From the NCBI RefSeq assembly GCF_037975245.1, contig NC_092568.1, positions 37,476,501 to 37,540,500 on the forward strand: DNA of 64,000 bases, in the 5' to 3' direction. Below, one piece after another: positions 61,325 to 64,000 of this stretch (its first letter is position 1; the number at the start of each line of letters is the position of its first letter). Both the position numbers and the translations under genes were made by a program. The notes below the pieces were generated by a model that was given only the letters and a program-made list of their open reading frames with translations, did not search any database and had not been told where the DNA came from. Origin of the DNA: Apostichopus japonicus. Its lineage: Eukaryota > Echinodermata > Holothuroidea > Aspidochirotida > Stichopodidae.

Positions 61325-63618
61325 TTCCATGACCGTTAGTAGACTTTTCAAAACAATTTGATTGTACTTGAAACTAGGGGTGGGCAGGAAAATGATGAGA
61401 ATGATGAGGCCACAGTAGACCGTGTGAGACATTTAGAGTGTAGACTCCAATCATGTGTTAAATCATAAGGTAATGAACATTGTCTGTCTGTTGTGATGGA
61501 ACATCTTATCATAAGAAGGTACGTATGTCATGTTTTTCATGTTTTTTGTTGTCTTTCAGCTAAAACTCTGTACTCAATACCATGTTAGCACTGATGATTT
61601 TTATCAGGCTGCAGTCTATGCTAATATTCATAGTCTAAGCATAATTTACAGATAACCTTTTTCAACACATAATCCTGCATTCATCCAAATGAAAGTTGAT
61701 CATTCAAATTATCAATGAAATAAAGTGTGCCAAATATGACAAAATTTCTGACACTTGACAGACATGAGAAATTCTGAAAAATCTGGCCTATATGATAATT
61801 TTGTTGTTATCTATAACCCTATCCGAGAGCTATCTTTTTGGTCACTTTAATACAGAAATTCTATGCAATGCTTTAAAACGTAAGCTGACTGTACAGTATT
61901 CTGTATTGAGTTATGGTCACATTTGTCAGTATGTAGAGTGTTACGAACGCGTCTGCTCCTCTATGAAAGTTCGATTATGCAGGGCTGAGTTTACCCACAG
62001 ATCTTGTTTTGAAGTATTCATGTTGCTGACGTCAAGATCTGATCTGTTGCCGCACTCCTTTTATTATGCCTGATAGGGATGTATTCAAAGCCGACTAAAC
62101 AGTGACCTTGGAGGTGCTCGTCGTAGTCGTCGGTTTGGAGTACACTCGCTCCTCCGCCGGCGACCATGCTCATCTATTAAAAATAGAGAAAAGCACAAAA
62201 AAAGGAAAAGATAAAAAACATGGAAGGAAACTCTGGTACATCTTATAAGAAAATTCAATTTGTTTATGGTTGTAATGCTCTAAGGCAGTTTCTGTATGCA
62301 ATATGTTAGACTGTGAGGAAGTGGGTGGAATTACGTTAGCTTACCAGTCTAGGTTATATTCGGTACTAAATTGTTTAATGAAATCTAATGCAGGTTTAGC
62401 TGGGAGCTTTATGTAACCGATACCTGAAACTGTTGGGTATATATCTCGAGGGTCTTGTTCATGGTTGAGGTGTTTGAGTTGCTTGATATATATTCTGTTA
62501 GAGGATATAACACCAAATGTATGTACGGACTGTATGTACATGTATAGTACATTGCTGTCATGTTAAAAGAAAAATTGTTTTCTGTTGTTACTATTAGCTG
62601 TGCCTCGGGAAGTTCTGTCATTGAGCTGATTGTGACTTATGAATATGTTTAATTCATTGGAACAGTATCTTTTCTAATTTGGAAATGCTGAGAATTTCCT
62701 ATGCCCCCCCCCCCACACACACAATATGGTATGATATTACATGAATATTCAAACTGTTCAAAGTGGCATCAATTCTTTGTCAAATATAAAACTGACATGA
62801 TACAGTATATTGGTAGAATAGAAATAGAGAGAAAAAAGTTATACATATTTTATGCTGTAGTTTTAAGTTTGTTCATTATGATGGTTGATTTAAATGAGAG
62901 TTAGTTTAAACTACCTTTTGACTGTAAATGTTGTATTTGTCCGAACGATTCATAGTTTATTTTTACTACAAATAATAAGTTGCTGCCATCCACAAAATAT
63001 TCTGATTGTTTATAAATTTACACAATGTACATTTTATCTCATAATAAAAAAAAACATTCAGCAATGGCCCTGAGCTAGAGATCATTTTGCCTAATTTTCA
63101 GTCTTCATGGTACGGCCAAGTTTTGATGAGTTAAAAGGAGACACAAACCCAACCATTACTATCATTATTGATTTATGGGGTAGACATACAGTGTAGATCT
63201 GTCATGAACAACTTCCCCAAACAGCTATGAAAATTCTTATTCCATTTGATAGATATCACAGATTAAATGTACCTTCATACACAAGGTTGCAGACTTGATC
63301 AAGTCTTGTATGACATCACTGAGCCACATGTCCTTCAATTTCTAATGGTTTACATTATTTATTTCAATGTTGATTTCTGTGATGGGGGGGGGGGGGGGTG
63401 GGATATGGGTTTAAAAAAAAAGGTGAATTTAAAATTTATTGAAGGTTCTAATAGGACCTAATGATGGCGTTGGTTTCAGTGTTTAGTGTTAACACCCTGA
63501 AATTATTAAAGAAAACACAACAAAAAAGGTAAAAGGTTTCAGACCCCATTGGCATTATAAATAACATTGACAAATTTACAAAAAGAGAGCACACAGATAT
63601 TACTTTTAATGTAGGACA
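61325..63618. other. Intergenic or 3' UTR stretch, no coding exon recognised
   Basis: Holds poly-C at 62704-62713, poly-G at 63384-63398 and the palindrome at 63291-63318. AATAAA signals on the minus strand at about 63357 and 63435 could end the transcript of the gene whose last coding exon is at 63619-63732. Confidence 0.4.
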
Positions 63619-63732
63619 TCACCCAAATGAAACAAGATTTTTCTTAGCTGGTTGGGGAAGTTGCTCGTCAAAAAATTCTGTCATATAAGCTAAAGATGGT
63701 GGTTGGATTAGTGTTTCATTTAAAGTTCGTAC
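63619..63732 (-). CDS. Probable last coding exon of a minus-strand gene entering from the right
   Basis: A strong acceptor (pyrimidine tract CTTTTTTTTCTTTAAG) precedes an open frame of 37 codons: VRTLNETLIQPPSLAYMTEF, FDEQLPQPAKKNLVSFG, stop TGA. Its amino-acid make-up looks like a genuine protein C-terminus rather than repeat translation. Only the tail is in the window, so the protein cannot be named. The remaining exons would lie beyond 64 kb. Confidence 0.5.
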   Translation of the reverse strand, partial: VRTLNETLIQPPSLAYMTEFFDEQLPQPAKKNLVSFG

Positions 63733-64000
63733 CTTAAAGAAAAAAAAGAAAAAATAATGTTTGATGTTATGTTTTTCTTTAGTGTCAATATATATACCAG
63801 TGTTGTTCATGGATGAAATATGTCACTCAATGACTGAAAATTAAAAAATGGCATTAAAATGGTGAAAGTTTTGAAAGCATTTCTGAAAAAAAACTGTTTC
63901 TGATAAGAGCTAGACCATTGCCTTGATGTGTGTTTAGTGAATATGCAACACTAAACAGCAACGGTGTGACCGGTATAACACATGCATACTTTCAAGTTTT

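Noticed and set aside
1-64000. CRISPR arrays, bacterial operons, phage or plasmid features
   Set aside because: No spaced direct repeats of that kind and no Shine-Dalgarno-led gene runs; the spliced genes and repeat content are eukaryotic.

Overview
The window looks like nuclear DNA of an invertebrate animal. It is AT-rich, genes are split into short exons with ordinary GT-AG introns, and the space between exons is full of repeats: TA microsatellites, poly-G/C tracts, MITEs, a tRNA-derived SINE and an RTE-type LINE tail. The frequent GGCCTA-rich sequence, the SINE type and the level of THADA similarity fit a marine deuterostome. An echinoderm is my best guess, but this is inference and no marker in the window settles it.

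Region 1 to about 22 kb, minus strand: the first half of a THADA orthologue. I could place 21 exons (21860 down to 44) coding for about 1,080 residues, and the gene continues past the left edge. Splice phases agree at every junction except one (2703/2268). Its introns hold an 88-90 bp minisatellite (10.6-11.0 kb), a repeat array with a pseudogene fragment (11.8-12.7 kb), and two copies of a 1.8 kb repeat (13.9-17.3 and 19.7-21.5 kb). The first copy carries a 1.64 kb hAT-like insertion with an 8-bp target duplication, and the second preserves the empty site.

Region 22-26 kb: a MITE with a telomere-type core (22.4-22.7 kb), then a plus-strand two-exon gene for an unrecognised secreted protein of about 309 residues (23974-25758), head to head with THADA. 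Part of its first exon is duplicated in its own intron, and a broken copy of its second exon sits in a THADA intron.

Region 26-36 kb: repeats (twin hairpins, a piggyBac-like MITE, a SINE) and a compact minus-strand two-exon gene (35612-34272) for a 119-residue protein with a predicted RIIa/DPY30-like dimerisation-docking segment.

Region 36-64 kb: mostly mobile DNA. It holds a striking 0.85 kb foldback element (36.4-37.2 kb), an RTE-type LINE 3' end (38.6-39.2 kb), a nested MITE cluster (39.7-41.5 kb), a minus-strand hammerhead ribozyme of the Penelope-like-element type (44.2 kb), a second piggyBac-like MITE (48.2 kb), an inverted pair of hammerhead-like repeats (55.07-55.45 kb), a perfect 104-bp tandem duplication that includes a splice donor (61.1-61.3 kb), and a probable terminal coding exon of a minus-strand gene entering from the right (63.6 kb). 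No operon logic applies. Gene relations are limited to head-to-head spacing and repeats lodged in introns.
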